DNA of 64,000 bases, taken from the NCBI GenBank assembly GCA_942159475.1, contig OW804095.1:60354773-60418772 (forward strand), given 5' to 3'. Position 1 is the first letter of the stretch; each line of letters opens with the position of its first letter. Origin of the DNA: Sthenelais limicola (Eukaryota > Annelida > Polychaeta > Phyllodocida > Sigalionidae). Positions 49,434 to 60,297 of the stretch are shown piece by piece. Made by a program: the position numbers and the translations under genes. The notes under the pieces were generated by a model. It saw nothing but the letters and a program-made list of their open reading frames with translations, was not told the DNA's origin and did no database searches.

Positions 49434-49705
49434 CATGTATAAATGGCTTCCATAATATATCCCGTCTGGATATCTGACATCCATCAGAACACTGATGGGT
49501 GATACATAGCCAAAGCGTTTATAAACAAAATTCAATCTTTTACGTTTATCTCTTCCCATATTCGGATATCAAAAGCAGGTATACCATCTCAATTATAACT
49601 CTCACCCTACGTCGGCGTCAACTAATTTCCTAAAAAGAACTCGCACAATTGCCATTGCCATTACGCTAGTATTTACTCCCACCGCGAATCACTCTCCGGC
49701 ATAAC

Positions 49706-50999
49706 TGGTCGATTCCATGAAATCTGTGACAATGCCCAAAAAAATCACAAAATTTAGAATTCGTCAAATATCAGGTATCTTTTGCTCACATGTTCTCTGC
49801 ATATACAGTGATATATGGCATGATTTGGGAACACTAATCTTCATAACTCTTTATGCTGTGTCCTTTTGAAATCAAGGGGCACCAGATACAGGTGTCCCCG
49901 TGGGTGGGTACATAGGATTTGCTTACATCAAGGGCTTTAAAACATAAAAAACAAGTTCAAACATTAGTAGTACAATTATACATCCTTATACAAACATGAA
50001 CGGAAATAAATAAACATAATAGTTTCATTTCCCATTATGCTAATGATCATTCACATATGTACCCACCCACGGGGACTGTACCCACCCACGGGGACAGTAC
50101 CCACCCATGGGGACATTACATTTTTCTCTGCACTTGATTTAATGAATCTTACATTATCATACATTAGTAGCACAATTACATCCCTATATACTCATGCATG
50201 AAAATTAGATACACACAAGAGTTTCATTTTCCATAACACTATTATTCAAGCAAATATTCATATATGTACCCACCCACGGGGACATGACATTATTCTCTGC
50301 TCTTGACTTAGGGTAAAATGTATGATGAAAATTATTTTGGTTCATAACAAATCGTTGTGGTATGGCCATACTTAGAAGATAATATAAATCATAAAATCCA
50401 TACTATTCCAAATTCAATACAGGAAAACTGTACCCACCCACGGGGACATTTCAAATTACCCCATCTTGTGTCTAAGGCTCTGGGCTTTTTAAGCCAAACC
50501 CAAACATTATTTTAATGAAGCCATTTTTTTCCCTGAGTAAGGGGCTATGTATAAGAATTGTCAAATATGAAATAAAACCATTTTTCATAGCTAAATTAAT
50601 GTTAAATTCATGTACCCACCCACGGGGACACATTACCTACCCCACCAGTTTTTTTAGAATTCCAAGCAGAAAATATGTCATTGAATACTTATTTTGCTAA
50701 AATGATAAATCCTAAAGTATGACAATAATAATTATCCAAAAAAAGATGTGCCAAAAGTTAATATTTATTCTACATCTTGGCTCAAAACTAAGAAACGTTT
50801 ATTTTTACTACATAAATGACCTAAATATAGGGTTTTTTTGCCCATAAAATCTATAATTTTCTTACTTATACAAAAGTGGGGTTCGCATTGAGGCTTTCAG
50901 TGGGCCTGATAAAATTATTTTGGTTAGAAATGTGTAAATTGACAAATTAGAGTGTAAGGGGTGAAAAACCTAATGTCACAGATTTTGTGAAATCGACCA
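49706..50999. mobile_element. 1.3-kb non-coding element with 29-bp terminal inverted repeats and a dispersed 18-bp repeat
   Basis: The ends at 49706-49734 (TGGTCGATTCCATGAAATCT...) and 50971-50999 are inverted copies matching at about 24 of 29 positions. Inside, the 18-mer GTACCCACCCACGGGGAC occurs at 50059, 50078, 50097 (one mismatch), 50266, 50430 and 50612, plus once inverted at 49894-49911. No open frame looks like a transposase. Confidence 0.65.
50059..50114. repeat. Minisatellite core: three 18-bp units at 19-bp period
   Basis: Three adjacent copies of GTACCCACCCACGGGGAC, the third with one substitution. Four more copies are scattered through the surrounding 1.3-kb element. Confidence 0.95.
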
Positions 51000-51004
51000 A
51001 CTAG

Positions 51005-51226
51005 GTCACTCTACGTATGATGTCCGCCGAGGTGAGTGCCGGTCTGAACAAGGTAGATTCTATACCCAACAACCGGAATATCCTGTCAACACATACTCAG
51101 TTGTCTGTTTTTCAACATGGATAATTTCTATTCCTGTATCCAGAACATTGGTCTCTCAACACTATATACTAGTATATATACTGCTAGTGTACCAACCTCG
51201 GCGGACATCATACTTTTGTGACCCAC
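51005..51226. mobile_element. 222-bp foldback element
   Basis: Perfect 19-bp inverted repeats (51015-51033, GTATGATGTCCGCCGAGGT, and 51195-51213), extended outward by GGTCAC / GTGACC. The interior is unique, non-coding and AT-rich. Typical of a MITE. Confidence 0.8.
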
Positions 51227-53640
51227 TTTAAACACAGACGCCCGCTAGCGTCTGTCTCTCCCGCTTTCTTTCTCTCCTTATCTCCCTTCACCCCTCATTC
51301 CCTCTTTCTCCATATCCCCTTTCCTGTTATATTGGTAGCCGTGCAGTGGCAATCACTCCACTGACATTACGCACACGATAAGATGAGATAATTCTTTAAT
51401 TGTCAAAAAGTACAAATTGGGTGATGGGGAGGGACACTTCTTGATGTCCACGTGTATGCACAGTAAGGGCAAACGAACAATTGTGGGCGGTGAACAAAAT
51501 TCTGTCCATGAAAACCCCACAAAAACTATAAAAAAAAAGTTCATTAAAAATGAATAGAGTAACATGTTTTGGCATTGTATACGCCACGACGGCAGGATAT
51601 GTTGAATAAAACTTGTCAAAAAAATTCTGTCTGAATATTTATTCGGGAAGAGAAAATATATAAGGGATTTTTAAGACATTGTGTTGTCTTTTTCTGGTCT
51701 GCGATTATAAGTTATGTCGGCTCAGCATATGACAATATTATCTGCCCCATCTATAGATAGCCATGCCGGTGATTACGCCAGTTTCGTTAATAATGGTGAG
51801 TCAGATAATCCTGAGAATCTAGACAAAATATGTGTCTGTGGCCCCGCTCGGAGGCTAGGCGGAGAGACTATAGGGACTAGGGTCCAGCATAGCAGGCTAC
51901 TGAGAATGTTTTTTTAAAAAGATCTAATCAAACTTGGTACTCAAGTCCCCCTTTCGGGGTTTTTCACCTGCCCCAAGTGTTCTTTTATGTAAAAAAAATT
52001 CTTGTATGTCAATTTGGAATTAATGAAAAATTAGGGTTTCTGAAACTTTTGCAAGCAAACGTTCGTAAGTGCATTATTCGACGATTTAATAAAAGATCTA
52101 TTTATTACTACGATTTATTAAAAGTGGTATTTTAGCACGAAAAAATTCGGTCTCCACAATATCATAGCGACATATATGCTGCTGACATCCTATTTTTTGG
52201 GTGTCGCCGAGGGTGTCGCTTGTAATTGTTGGACTCTACATAGCAACAAATCCCAGTGACTGGGGGTGCATTGTCACCTTGATATTTTTCCAATGAAATA
52301 TCGATGAAACATCTATTAATTTGAACTATTGCGTAAAGGGTGAGGAGTAAAGCATAATAGAAACGTAGATATTCTCTAGACACAGAACAAAGTATATTGT
52401 CTAACTTAACATTGAACTCGAATTAGCAATCTAGAGCTGCTTCAAGGTTTAGGGTAGAGGATATACAATTAGGACCTACAAAACATGTCAATTAAGGATG
52501 TCCTAGCTCCATCTGAGGGAGGGGTATAGGCATCTATCTTGGTGATATTTTTTTTATATTATCATTCAGGATGTTTATGCAGCAAGTCAAATAATAATAA
52601 TCATGCTACCTTACATGTTACCCCTATGGTGGCTCTATACCAAATGGCCAGGTACGGGCTTGCCATTGGTCAATCTGCACCTGTCCAATCACATTAGCCA
52701 TTGTTTAATTAGTTACCTGCCTAATAACACCAAGGTTATACCATCATTATACTTCACATGTACCAGGAATAAAGACCATCTTATAACTTCATTATTTCGT
52801 TACCTTTTGTGTTACCCTCGTTGTAACAACGGGATTAATTCAACGGGGAATAACCACGGTTTTCCGCCCATTGCTGTGTCTAACTGTTTACTCATGCTAC
52901 TGCTGTAGTATTTTCAATGCTTAGACCTATAATAGGCTATATGTTAACTAACTAGGATGACTCCTCTGCTGGCGAAATGACTCGATCATGGTAGGGTAAA
53001 AAGAGTAGTATACTAATAGTAAAACTATTCTTTATATTTGTTCATAAATGTGGAACATGCCCTTTTTTCTTTTCTTTAAAAAAAAAGAAGAAAATAACAT
53101 TTTTTGAAAATCTGTTGGATGCATAGGTATGGTATGAATCTAAGAATAAAATAAAACATTTAATTTCATGCACCTTACCTATCAGTGACATCTTAATATA
53201 CTTAATTATGACTAGTATGACAATGTAAGAGCTTGTAAGATAATGTATATCGATCCTAAGCGCATACCAACAGGGCCTACCTTGATTAGCTTCGATGGTA
53301 CTAGGGTAAGCATATTATATAGAATAATGTTACGGTATATATTTATAAATATAATTTAAGCTAATTTAATATAGGCTAGGCTAGGCCCAGGCGGTGGACT
53401 GCTGATCGTCAAAAAGTTGTTAAAAAACACTATAATATAGTGTTTTTTTAACAACTTATATTATATTATAATTTGCTCTTGTAAACAAAATGAGGCTCAG
53501 ATTTGGAAAGGGCAGCTTTTTTTAAACATTTGTATGTTTAATTTTAATATAATCAGTGAAGGATAATTGATATACTGGGTGACATGCCTGCTGAGCATGA
53601 GATGGGATAATGGGGGGCCTACAGACTACTCCACAACGAA
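51227..53640. other. Intergenic region upstream of CDC20
   Basis: A pyrimidine-rich tract at ~51250-51330. No gene supported on either strand. A long hairpin lies at 53414-53457. Confidence 0.5.
53414..53457. repeat. 44-bp hairpin-forming inverted repeat
   Basis: AAGTTGTTAAAAAACACTAT and its complement are separated by almost no loop; one extra T in the right arm. It lies ~610 bp upstream of the CDC20 start codon. Confidence 0.9.
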
Positions 53641-53660
53641 AGCTGTTACCCGTGTGGCTT

Positions 53661-53669
53661 GGCGCGAAA
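53661..53669 (-). promoter_or_regulatory. E2F-type site in the CDC20 promoter region
   Basis: GGCGCGAAA (minus strand TTTCGCGCC) fits the E2F consensus TTTSGCGC exactly, ~400 bp upstream of the CDC20 ATG. E2F/DREAM control of mitotic genes makes this a sensible candidate. Confidence 0.5.
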
Positions 53670-53746
53670 TTACTTAGCCGCAACAACAGCGCCATCTATG
53701 CTGTTTCCGGTGAATACAAGCCTCGTTTTAAATATTGCGCACCATA

Positions 53747-53752
53747 TTTGAA
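53747..53752 (+). promoter_or_regulatory. CHR-like element (TTTGAA) upstream of CDC20
   Basis: TTTGAA is the cell-cycle homology region core found in G2/M gene promoters. It lies ~316 bp before the ATG and 77 bp after the E2F site. A 6-bp match alone is weak. Confidence 0.3.
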
Positions 53753-54067
53753 GTGGAGGTCTGTTTTCCGCAGGCCTAGTTACATTTTACATACTGCACA
53801 CGAATCATTTCTCTTTATTTCACTATAGCAAACGTAAGTACCCATGACATTAGATAACATATGATATTATTATCTAAAAATGCTGCATACTGGTGGCTTA
53901 TATGCCTATATGGTTCAATTGATTCCTCGTCAGCTGTTGTTGAATGATGGCCCCGATGGTGATGTCCACGGCACGGGTATTTAAATTTGTTCTACAGTCA
54001 ATATCCATCAGTCACTGAACCTGAATGGCTGATTAAACCAGAATTTTTCGTTGCAGGGGGAGTCGCC

Positions 54068-57000
54068 ATGGCTCATTTCAATTTTGAAAAGAGTGTTACA
54101 GAAGCCACAAAACTTGATGCTCCGCTACAACGTGGGCCGTTGATGCGTTGGCAGAGGAAGGCATTGGAAGCTGGCGTGAGCAGACTAGCTATTTCCGATG
54201 GTAAATACAAATTACAATGTATATAACTTTTGTTATCCATAGTTTTGTTGATGGTTAATTCCATATGTATACATCAACAATATTGCGTGTGATCAAACCG
54301 TATTCACACTAAAAACACGAAACATGGAAATCTTCACTAGAAATCATAATCTTTTCATTTAAAAAAAAACAAAAACAACATTTTAATTTATTGACCCAAG
54401 AATTTTACTAAAGTGAAGTGATACGGTACGTTTCGCTCCGTCCAAAACCCAATACCGTTTACCGTACATAAGCTAAATAGAGCTATCAATATTGACAATA
54501 AATATTATTTGACGTTTTCATCGTGTGTCTTTCTCTAGTCACTAGTAGTGAGTTTGCGAGTAGGCACTACAAAGTAGGCCTACAATGTACATCACTTAAT
54601 TTATTATTGTTAACGAACGGTAGGCCTACTAAACGAATGCATGGGCGCAGGTCACTTTATCACAACAGATCCAACTCATTTCTTTAGTTTTGGATACCGT
54701 ACCGTATTGAAAATAAATAAAATCAATGAGTTTGGATTTATTCAGGTAACACCAGCATAAGTGGGCCTAGGTCAGGCCGTACACCTGGGAAGACACCCAA
54801 GACTCCTGCTTTTAATACACCTACCAACAGTAGTACCGGTACCAACAGAGCAAGATCAAATTCGAAATCGCCATACAGAGGAGTTAATAGTAAATCACCC
54901 AATCCGGCGAAACCTAATAAAAGTGATTCAAATACACCTCATCAGAACCGAGATAGGTAAGTGCTCCCCATACGGTACTAGACATAATAAGACTAGGGTA
55001 GGTAGACCAACTTGGCCCAGAACCTATATTGACCAAGAAATGAAAATTTGTATGAGCTAAAATCCTAAATAGCCTAAAATCACATTGACTCTAATCCATA
55101 CCAAAACCAACCCTAACCCTAGCCCGGGCGCCCGACCCATCGTTTTTCTTGAATCTTGTGGGTCAGGGAGCAGAGACGGAAGATCAGGGCAGTTTACTCG
55201 TCCATTTCTGGATGAGTAGATATGTAATAGAAAAACGCTTTAACCACCGATTTTTAACATTCCCAACGAAATTATATATGGTGACAAATGTGCAGAGCAG
55301 AAATTAATACCTGATGGCCGAATTTTCTCACTAAATGAGTGCGGAATGTGATAAAATACATCGCCTAGTATCTCACAAATCATTTTGATGCTTTATTTAT
55401 TATGGAAGTAAGTAGAGATCCCAAAAATGTCACCGTTCTAAAGTATTCAGTTGGGGCTTTGATTTTACTATAGAAAAACATTGCGTTGCTCCCTGACTCT
55501 AAAGCGACCGACTAAAGTAAAACGGAGCTGAGAGAGTCAAGAGTTCTTAGGGCTACCCTAACCCTAAAATTGGTGGTCTTAAGTCAGTGAAATTAGTAGA
55601 GGATTCTGGCCTTGGGTGTGGGCCGACCTGCCTTTTGGAGTGGGCCGAGCTGCCGTGCATGTTGGCCGACTTGACCAACCTCCAGTAAGAGGTACTTACT
55701 ACAGTACCAGGTAGAGCATATCCAGATTTAGCCTCGATACCAGGACACAGAGCAGTCAAAAGATGATGTGGAGTTATTGATATACAATTTCCTCTTTTAA
55801 ACAGATTCATTCCAAACCGGTCTGCCATGGATATGGAAGCCAGCCATCGTCTTTTAAATAACGTAGAGAACATGGACCCAGTCACTGGAGAAATGAGCCC
55901 GAGGACGCGAGAATATAGGCGTCAGGTCAAAGAGGCAGCTGGACAGGGCACAGGGGACGTGAAAATTCTAGCTTTCAATGAGAAACCGCCAACCGCCAAA
56001 GAAGGTAGGCAATGGGACATTTGTTTCCCTTCTTCTTCAATGTCGGTCCAACCCTTGCAGAAAAAATAACTGATACAAATAATAGGGACTTGATTGAGAA
56101 CGGTATGAATGATAAACAAGTTTTCTCGAAGATAAATGACATGTGCGGCGATATAATTTTCATATTTCAGGAAGTGTCTCCAAACACTGTTTGGAAAATT
56201 ATCTCTGGGTTTTAGGGTAACAAAGCTCAGGCTTTGTATATCTACCCACCGCAATTCTTAAGTCATGTCTGAGGGCTTTATCTCTGCAGATGTGTTTTAT
56301 GATAAACTTGTCTCTGAAAAGTGGTGATGTACCCGATATTTTAAAAAAAAGTCTATTGTAACTCCTCTATTCAAGGCTGGAGCAAAGAAAGATACTATAA
56401 ATTATAGACCAATTTCAAGTCTTAATCTAGTAGCTAAAATATTAGAAAAAAATGTACATCAACAACTCTGCCTATTTCGAAGAAAATAACCTCTTGTCAG
56501 TTCAACCTGCTCACATTGACGTTATGAACAAGTATATCTCGATTTAAATCATAAGTCTGTCAATGGCACAGTTTTCTTAGATTTAAAAAAAGGAAGCGGC
56601 ACTTTAAGGAACATACTGGAAGACCTGGATTTATATTCAGATGTATGGCTTCTTTTTGTATAACACCCCTAGATAATTATAAAGATGTTTTGAAGTGAAT
56701 TAATATAGTAAAAACAAAAAATCAAATGATTACGGTTCTTGTTTGATTTTTAGGTAAATCCATGTTTGTTTTGTTTGTCCATGCTGTCATTTGCATTTTC
56801 CCTTATTATGTTTACTTCTTAGTACTAGCAGGTCATCATTTTGTTACTTTTCTTTTTAGGACATATTAACAGTATGAAAGTTCTCTACAGTGGTACTGCC
56901 AGGTCCACGAGTAAGGCTCCTGCGCCGAGACACATACCGCAGCAAGCTGACAAAGTCCTCGACGCTCCAGAACTCATAGACGATTATTGTAAGAATGTTG

Positions 57001-60000
57001 ACCAAGTATTTTGTCAAGTAATCTGTAAGGTAACAATGATAACGATGAAGACAACAGTGACATTAAGCCTTAATTTAAAGCGTTTGTACACGGAGGTTTC
57101 ATTGTGACACAGGATTTTAAAGACGTAAGTTCATAATCTTGTGTCTTATTTCAGATTTGAACCTTTTGAGTTGGTCTTCCCAGAACTTGCTGACCATTGC
57201 CCTTGGAAGACATGTATACGCGTGGAATGCGACAACAGGTTAGAAAGGATGATATATTACAAATCAATCTTTCATGTCCCATACTCGGGTTATCGTTGTC
57301 ATTTGATGTCAATAATATTATGTTGATTTTATTTAAAATATCATGTTTCTAAATTTCCAGCAAGTATTACAGAATTAGTTGAATTGGAAAATCAGGAAGA
57401 CTATGTATCAAGTGTAAGCTGGATGAATGAAGGCAATATTCTTGCAGTCGGGGTTAGCGATGGAAGTCTACAGGTTGGTTGTTTTTACTTGGTTTCTTTC
57501 AATCAATATATATCTCTGGTCCTGGGTATGAACATAAAATGCCTTTCTGTCTCTTTTTCTCTGTCTCTCTTTTCCTTCTTCTCTATGTCTATTTCCTGGG
57601 TATGATCATAAACTGCCTCCCTCTCAGCTCTCCCGCCCTTGATATAACCATCCTAAATGTGTTGATAAGGGCGTAAAGCAACCAATCTCAATCACTCCTA
57701 TAATCCTTGGTACTAGTGAATTTGGGTCCGAATTTTGGAGTGTTTCAATTTTTTTGTAAATAGTTTTGGGGGGTTGAGTTATAAAATAGGTCGCCATAGT
57801 CAATATGGGGTAGTACCATTGGTTTATGAATAACTAATTTATTTTAGCCGTACAGCTTGTAAAGAGCCTTAACCTTAGTCCTTACAATGCAGGTTTTCTT
57901 GTCTAGAAACGTATTTATTTTACTAACATTAATTTCGCATTGAATTTTTATTGTGGTTTCAGCTCTGGGATGTAGATAACACAAAGTTGATGAGAACAAT
58001 GCTAGGTCACTCTGCTCGCGTTGGATCGCTTTCCTGGAATACTTATATTCTTTCAAGGTGGGCTTTTTACTTGTCAAGTACTGGTTCATAAGGTGGCAAT
58101 GTTTGTTCTATTGCGAATACATTCGTTCTTAAAACATGTGAGCATAAACCTGTAAAATTGTATTATTTGTAATTTGTTTACTACAATGTGCTTTGATATC
58201 GTATTGTTTGATGTCACTTTGTCTGAGGATACGCTGTATACAAATTATAAATAAATAAATATAAAAAAAATACCTCATTTGACTGTACAACTATATGAAA
58301 ATCTATTCTACTAGGGGGGTATATTCAAGATAGTTTTTATGGGAAAAAAACATTGCTGAGGACTGCATACTTAAACTTGTTTTTTTTTTAGAAATGTCTT
58401 ATTTAGTTATACATTCAGGTATGGTACTGTATTTTACATCAGATCAATGCATTAAAAACTTAATTACTATCCCAGGTCGCCTTGATGGTGGTCGTTTCCT
58501 GGTGCCTGAGTGTACCTTTATTGTTCTTTAAACAACATCGGGGGTTGTACGCACGTATATATGTCCTTCCTTGATTGTATACGGTATATTCACTAAGAAT
58601 GGAGGAATCTTGTACTTTACAGTGGATCTCGTTCAGGAGCCATACACCACCATGATGTGAGGGTTGCTGAGCATCATGTGGGAACACTTGCCAACCATCA
58701 ACAGGAGGTGTGTGGCCTCGCCTGGTCCGGAGACGGGCGCTACCTCGCGTCTGGCGGTAACGACAACCTGGTCAATATCTGGGACTCAAACCTTAGCCTT
58801 GAAGGCATCAATCCTTTACATTCTTTCACCCATCACCAGGCCGCTGTCAAGGTAAGCTTCCCTCCTGGGATTATTGGCAATGCCAGTGCATGGTGCATCC
58901 AACTATATGTAAAAAACGATATTACCAATAAAATGTATGAACGGCCTTTTTTAAAACACAAATCAAGGAAGTGCATTGCGTGTGCCTCCCTTGAGAATTA
59001 ATTATTATATTTTAAGTGTAAATTACTGAAGATGGTATTCTCTAGGGTTAATTAGCAGGGTCCCCGCGGATCCTTTAAAAGTCGTCTTTATTCTAACTTT
59101 TGAAAATTTAAGGCCTTGAAAAACAATTCCGGGAAGAGGTCTTAAATTTGCCAAAATAGAAATATAGTGTTCGAAATTCTAAATAGAAATTTGTCTCAGA
59201 TCTTATGAGCTATTCTCATTAAAAGAATTGTTCTTTACGTGGACGCAAACTCTTTTTCTAAATCTTAAATATTCAAGAAAGTTATCTTTAAAAGTTTAAA
59301 ATTTTCCCAGCTCATATTCGCGGACACACTTATTGAGATGTATATAAAATGTATCCTTTATACACAACATTCAAAATACTGTATTTCTTTATAAATACGG
59401 TAGAAATAATATTTCGGGGACTCATTTAATTACTTTGGGTAATTTTTCAGGCTGTTGCATGGTGCCCATGGCAAGCCACGTTGCTGGCTACTGGTGGAGG
59501 TACTGCTGACCGAAATATTCGCTTATGGAATGTCGCTACCGGTTCATGTCTATCAAGCACTGACACAAAGTCTCAAGTAAGTATTTATTCTCCCTTGCCA
59601 TCACCTTTGAGAACAGTGGAGTGGGCATGAAAATCAATACCTGGGAGCGGTATCTCTTTCTCATTGAAACTATTAAAGGTTTCTAAAATGTAATTAAAAC
59701 TTATGGCAGTATGGAACTATTCTTTTATACATCTTTAACATTTTGATAGTTGCGTATCCCAATTAAGTAATATAATTGAATGTAAAGCGTTCGTTCTGGA
59801 TGGGTCTGGTTATTAGTTTAGGGTTGTTTCATAACTATACCAAAACCATTAATTCGAATTGGACGGCAGGCATTGTAAAATTACTTCCATTCGAAAGTTA
59901 CCCATCTTGTCCCCCTATCAACTTGACCCCCAATGAGGACAGACACCTTTGCAGTCTTCTCTTAACAATTCATGTCATTTTCTCGTTATTATTACTTCAG

Positions 60001-60297
60001 GTTTCGGCAATATTGTGGTCAGCGGAGCACAAAGAATTAATAACTGGGCATGGATACTCTCAGAATCAACTAACAGTATGGAAATACCCGTCCATGACTT
60101 GTAATGCCAACTTGACTGGACATACAGAACGTATTCTTTCTATGGCCATGTCACCTGACGGTACATATGTGGCCAGCGCCGCAGCGGACGAATCTATTCG
60201 ACTCTGGAAAATATACGAAAAGGGTGAAAAGAAACGTAAACCTTCCACAAAGTCTACTGATGCCAAGCTAAATTTCCTCACCCGGGGAATTCGGTAA
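54068..60297 (+). CDS. CDC20/Fizzy, APC/C activator with WD40 propeller
   Basis: Substrate adaptor and activator of the anaphase-promoting complex and target of the spindle checkpoint. Ten exons, 538 residues: 54068-54200, 54746-54956, 55805-56004, 56860-56988, 57155-57238, 57361-57473, 57963-58057, 58623-58851, 59451-59576, 60001-60297. All borders are GT-AG and phases are continuous. The ATG sits in GCCATGG, and the N terminus MAHFNFEKS...[17 protein letters not shown] matches the family start. The C-box DRFIPNR (114-120) is split by intron 2. A KILA motif (168-171) and Mad2-binding KVLYS (188-192) follow. Seven WD repeats span ~225-520, and the protein ends in the GIR tail that binds the APC/C TPR subunits. 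Multiple TP sites ([11 protein letters not shown]) fit CDK control. Human CDC20 is 499 residues. The KEN box is replaced by VEN (135-137). Confidence 0.98.
54201..54745 (+). other. CDC20 intron 1 (545 bp)
   Basis: Donor gtaaat, acceptor attcag. Nothing else recognised. Confidence 0.9.
54957..55804 (+). other. CDC20 intron 2 (848 bp)
   Basis: Donor gtaagt, acceptor aaacag. It interrupts the arginine codon of the C-box. No other feature seen. Confidence 0.9.
56005..56859 (+). other. CDC20 intron 3 (855 bp)
   Basis: Donor gtaggc, acceptor ttttag. It holds a broken LINE reverse-transcriptase fragment. Confidence 0.9.
56275..56640 (+). pseudogene. Truncated, frameshifted LINE (non-LTR retrotransposon) reverse-transcriptase fragment
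   Basis: Translation in pieces gives [13 protein letters not shown], then in another frame [20 protein letters not shown] and [13 protein letters not shown], then EENNLLS, and later [10 protein letters not shown]. This is the order of reverse-transcriptase motifs in Jockey/CR1-like non-LTR elements, with the FLDLKKAFD-type motif A losing its end. At least two frameshifts and stop codons break it. It is a dead 5'- and 3'-truncated insertion in the sense orientation of CDC20. Confidence 0.8.
57474..57962 (+). other. CDC20 intron 6 (489 bp)
   Basis: Donor gttggt, acceptor tttcag. No feature recognised. Confidence 0.9.
58058..58622 (+). other. CDC20 intron 7 (565 bp)
   Basis: Donor gtgggc, acceptor tttacag. 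Contains an (AAAT)n-like run at ~58243-58263 that resembles the 3' tail of a retroelement, without further support. Confidence 0.85.
58852..59450 (+). other. CDC20 intron 8 (599 bp)
   Basis: Donor gtaagc, acceptor tttcag. Nothing else recognised. Confidence 0.9.
59577..60000 (+). other. CDC20 intron 9 (424 bp)
   Basis: Donor gtaagt, acceptor acttcag. It is partly open in the frame of exon 10, but that upstream stretch is not conserved coding sequence. Confidence 0.88.

Larger units (their letters stand above)
47245..49458. mobile_element. 2.2-kb non-autonomous element with ~24-bp terminal inverted repeats and internal hairpin array
   Basis: The left end (47245-47269, ATATTATGGAAAGCCATTTA...) and right end (49435-49458) are inverted copies that differ by one base deletion. 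Inside are four ~180-bp tandem units beginning near 47428, 47812, 48054 and 48317. Each is itself an imperfect hairpin: GGAAGATTAGGATGCTGATC at one side, TTCCTGTTCAGC and CTATTCTTCC at the other. A different ~190-bp unit is present twice, at 48840 and 49251. Degenerate extra copies of the terminal repeat occur at ~47411, 48315 and 48712. No transposase frame exists, so it would depend on proteins supplied in trans. Confidence 0.75.
54068..56988 (+). other. CDC20 N-terminal regulatory exons
   Basis: Exons 1-4 encode the disordered regulatory arm: a TP-rich segment (residues ~45-75), the C-box DRFIPNR joined across exons 2 and 3, the KILA segment and the Mad2-interaction motif KVLYS in exon 4, then [14 protein letters not shown] leading into the propeller. 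Confidence 0.93.
57155..60297 (+). other. CDC20 WD40 propeller and IR tail exons
   Basis: Exons 5-10 encode seven blades. Recognisable ends are [53 protein letters not shown] and [10 protein letters not shown]. The order and spacing match human CDC20 over its whole length, and the last exon closes with LNFLTRGIR and TAA (60295-60297). Confidence 0.96.

Noticed and set aside
51353..51619. 88-codon minus-strand frame as a transposon protein
   Set aside because: No transposase or reverse-transcriptase motif; two overlapping frames are equally open.
58243..58263. AAAT-rich tail as the end of a LINE insertion
   Set aside because: No reverse-transcriptase remnant next to it, and simple AT runs are common here.
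59776..60000. 5' extension of the last CDC20 exon
   Set aside because: The frame is open, but the homology begins exactly after the acceptor at 60000, and the phase joins exon 9 there.
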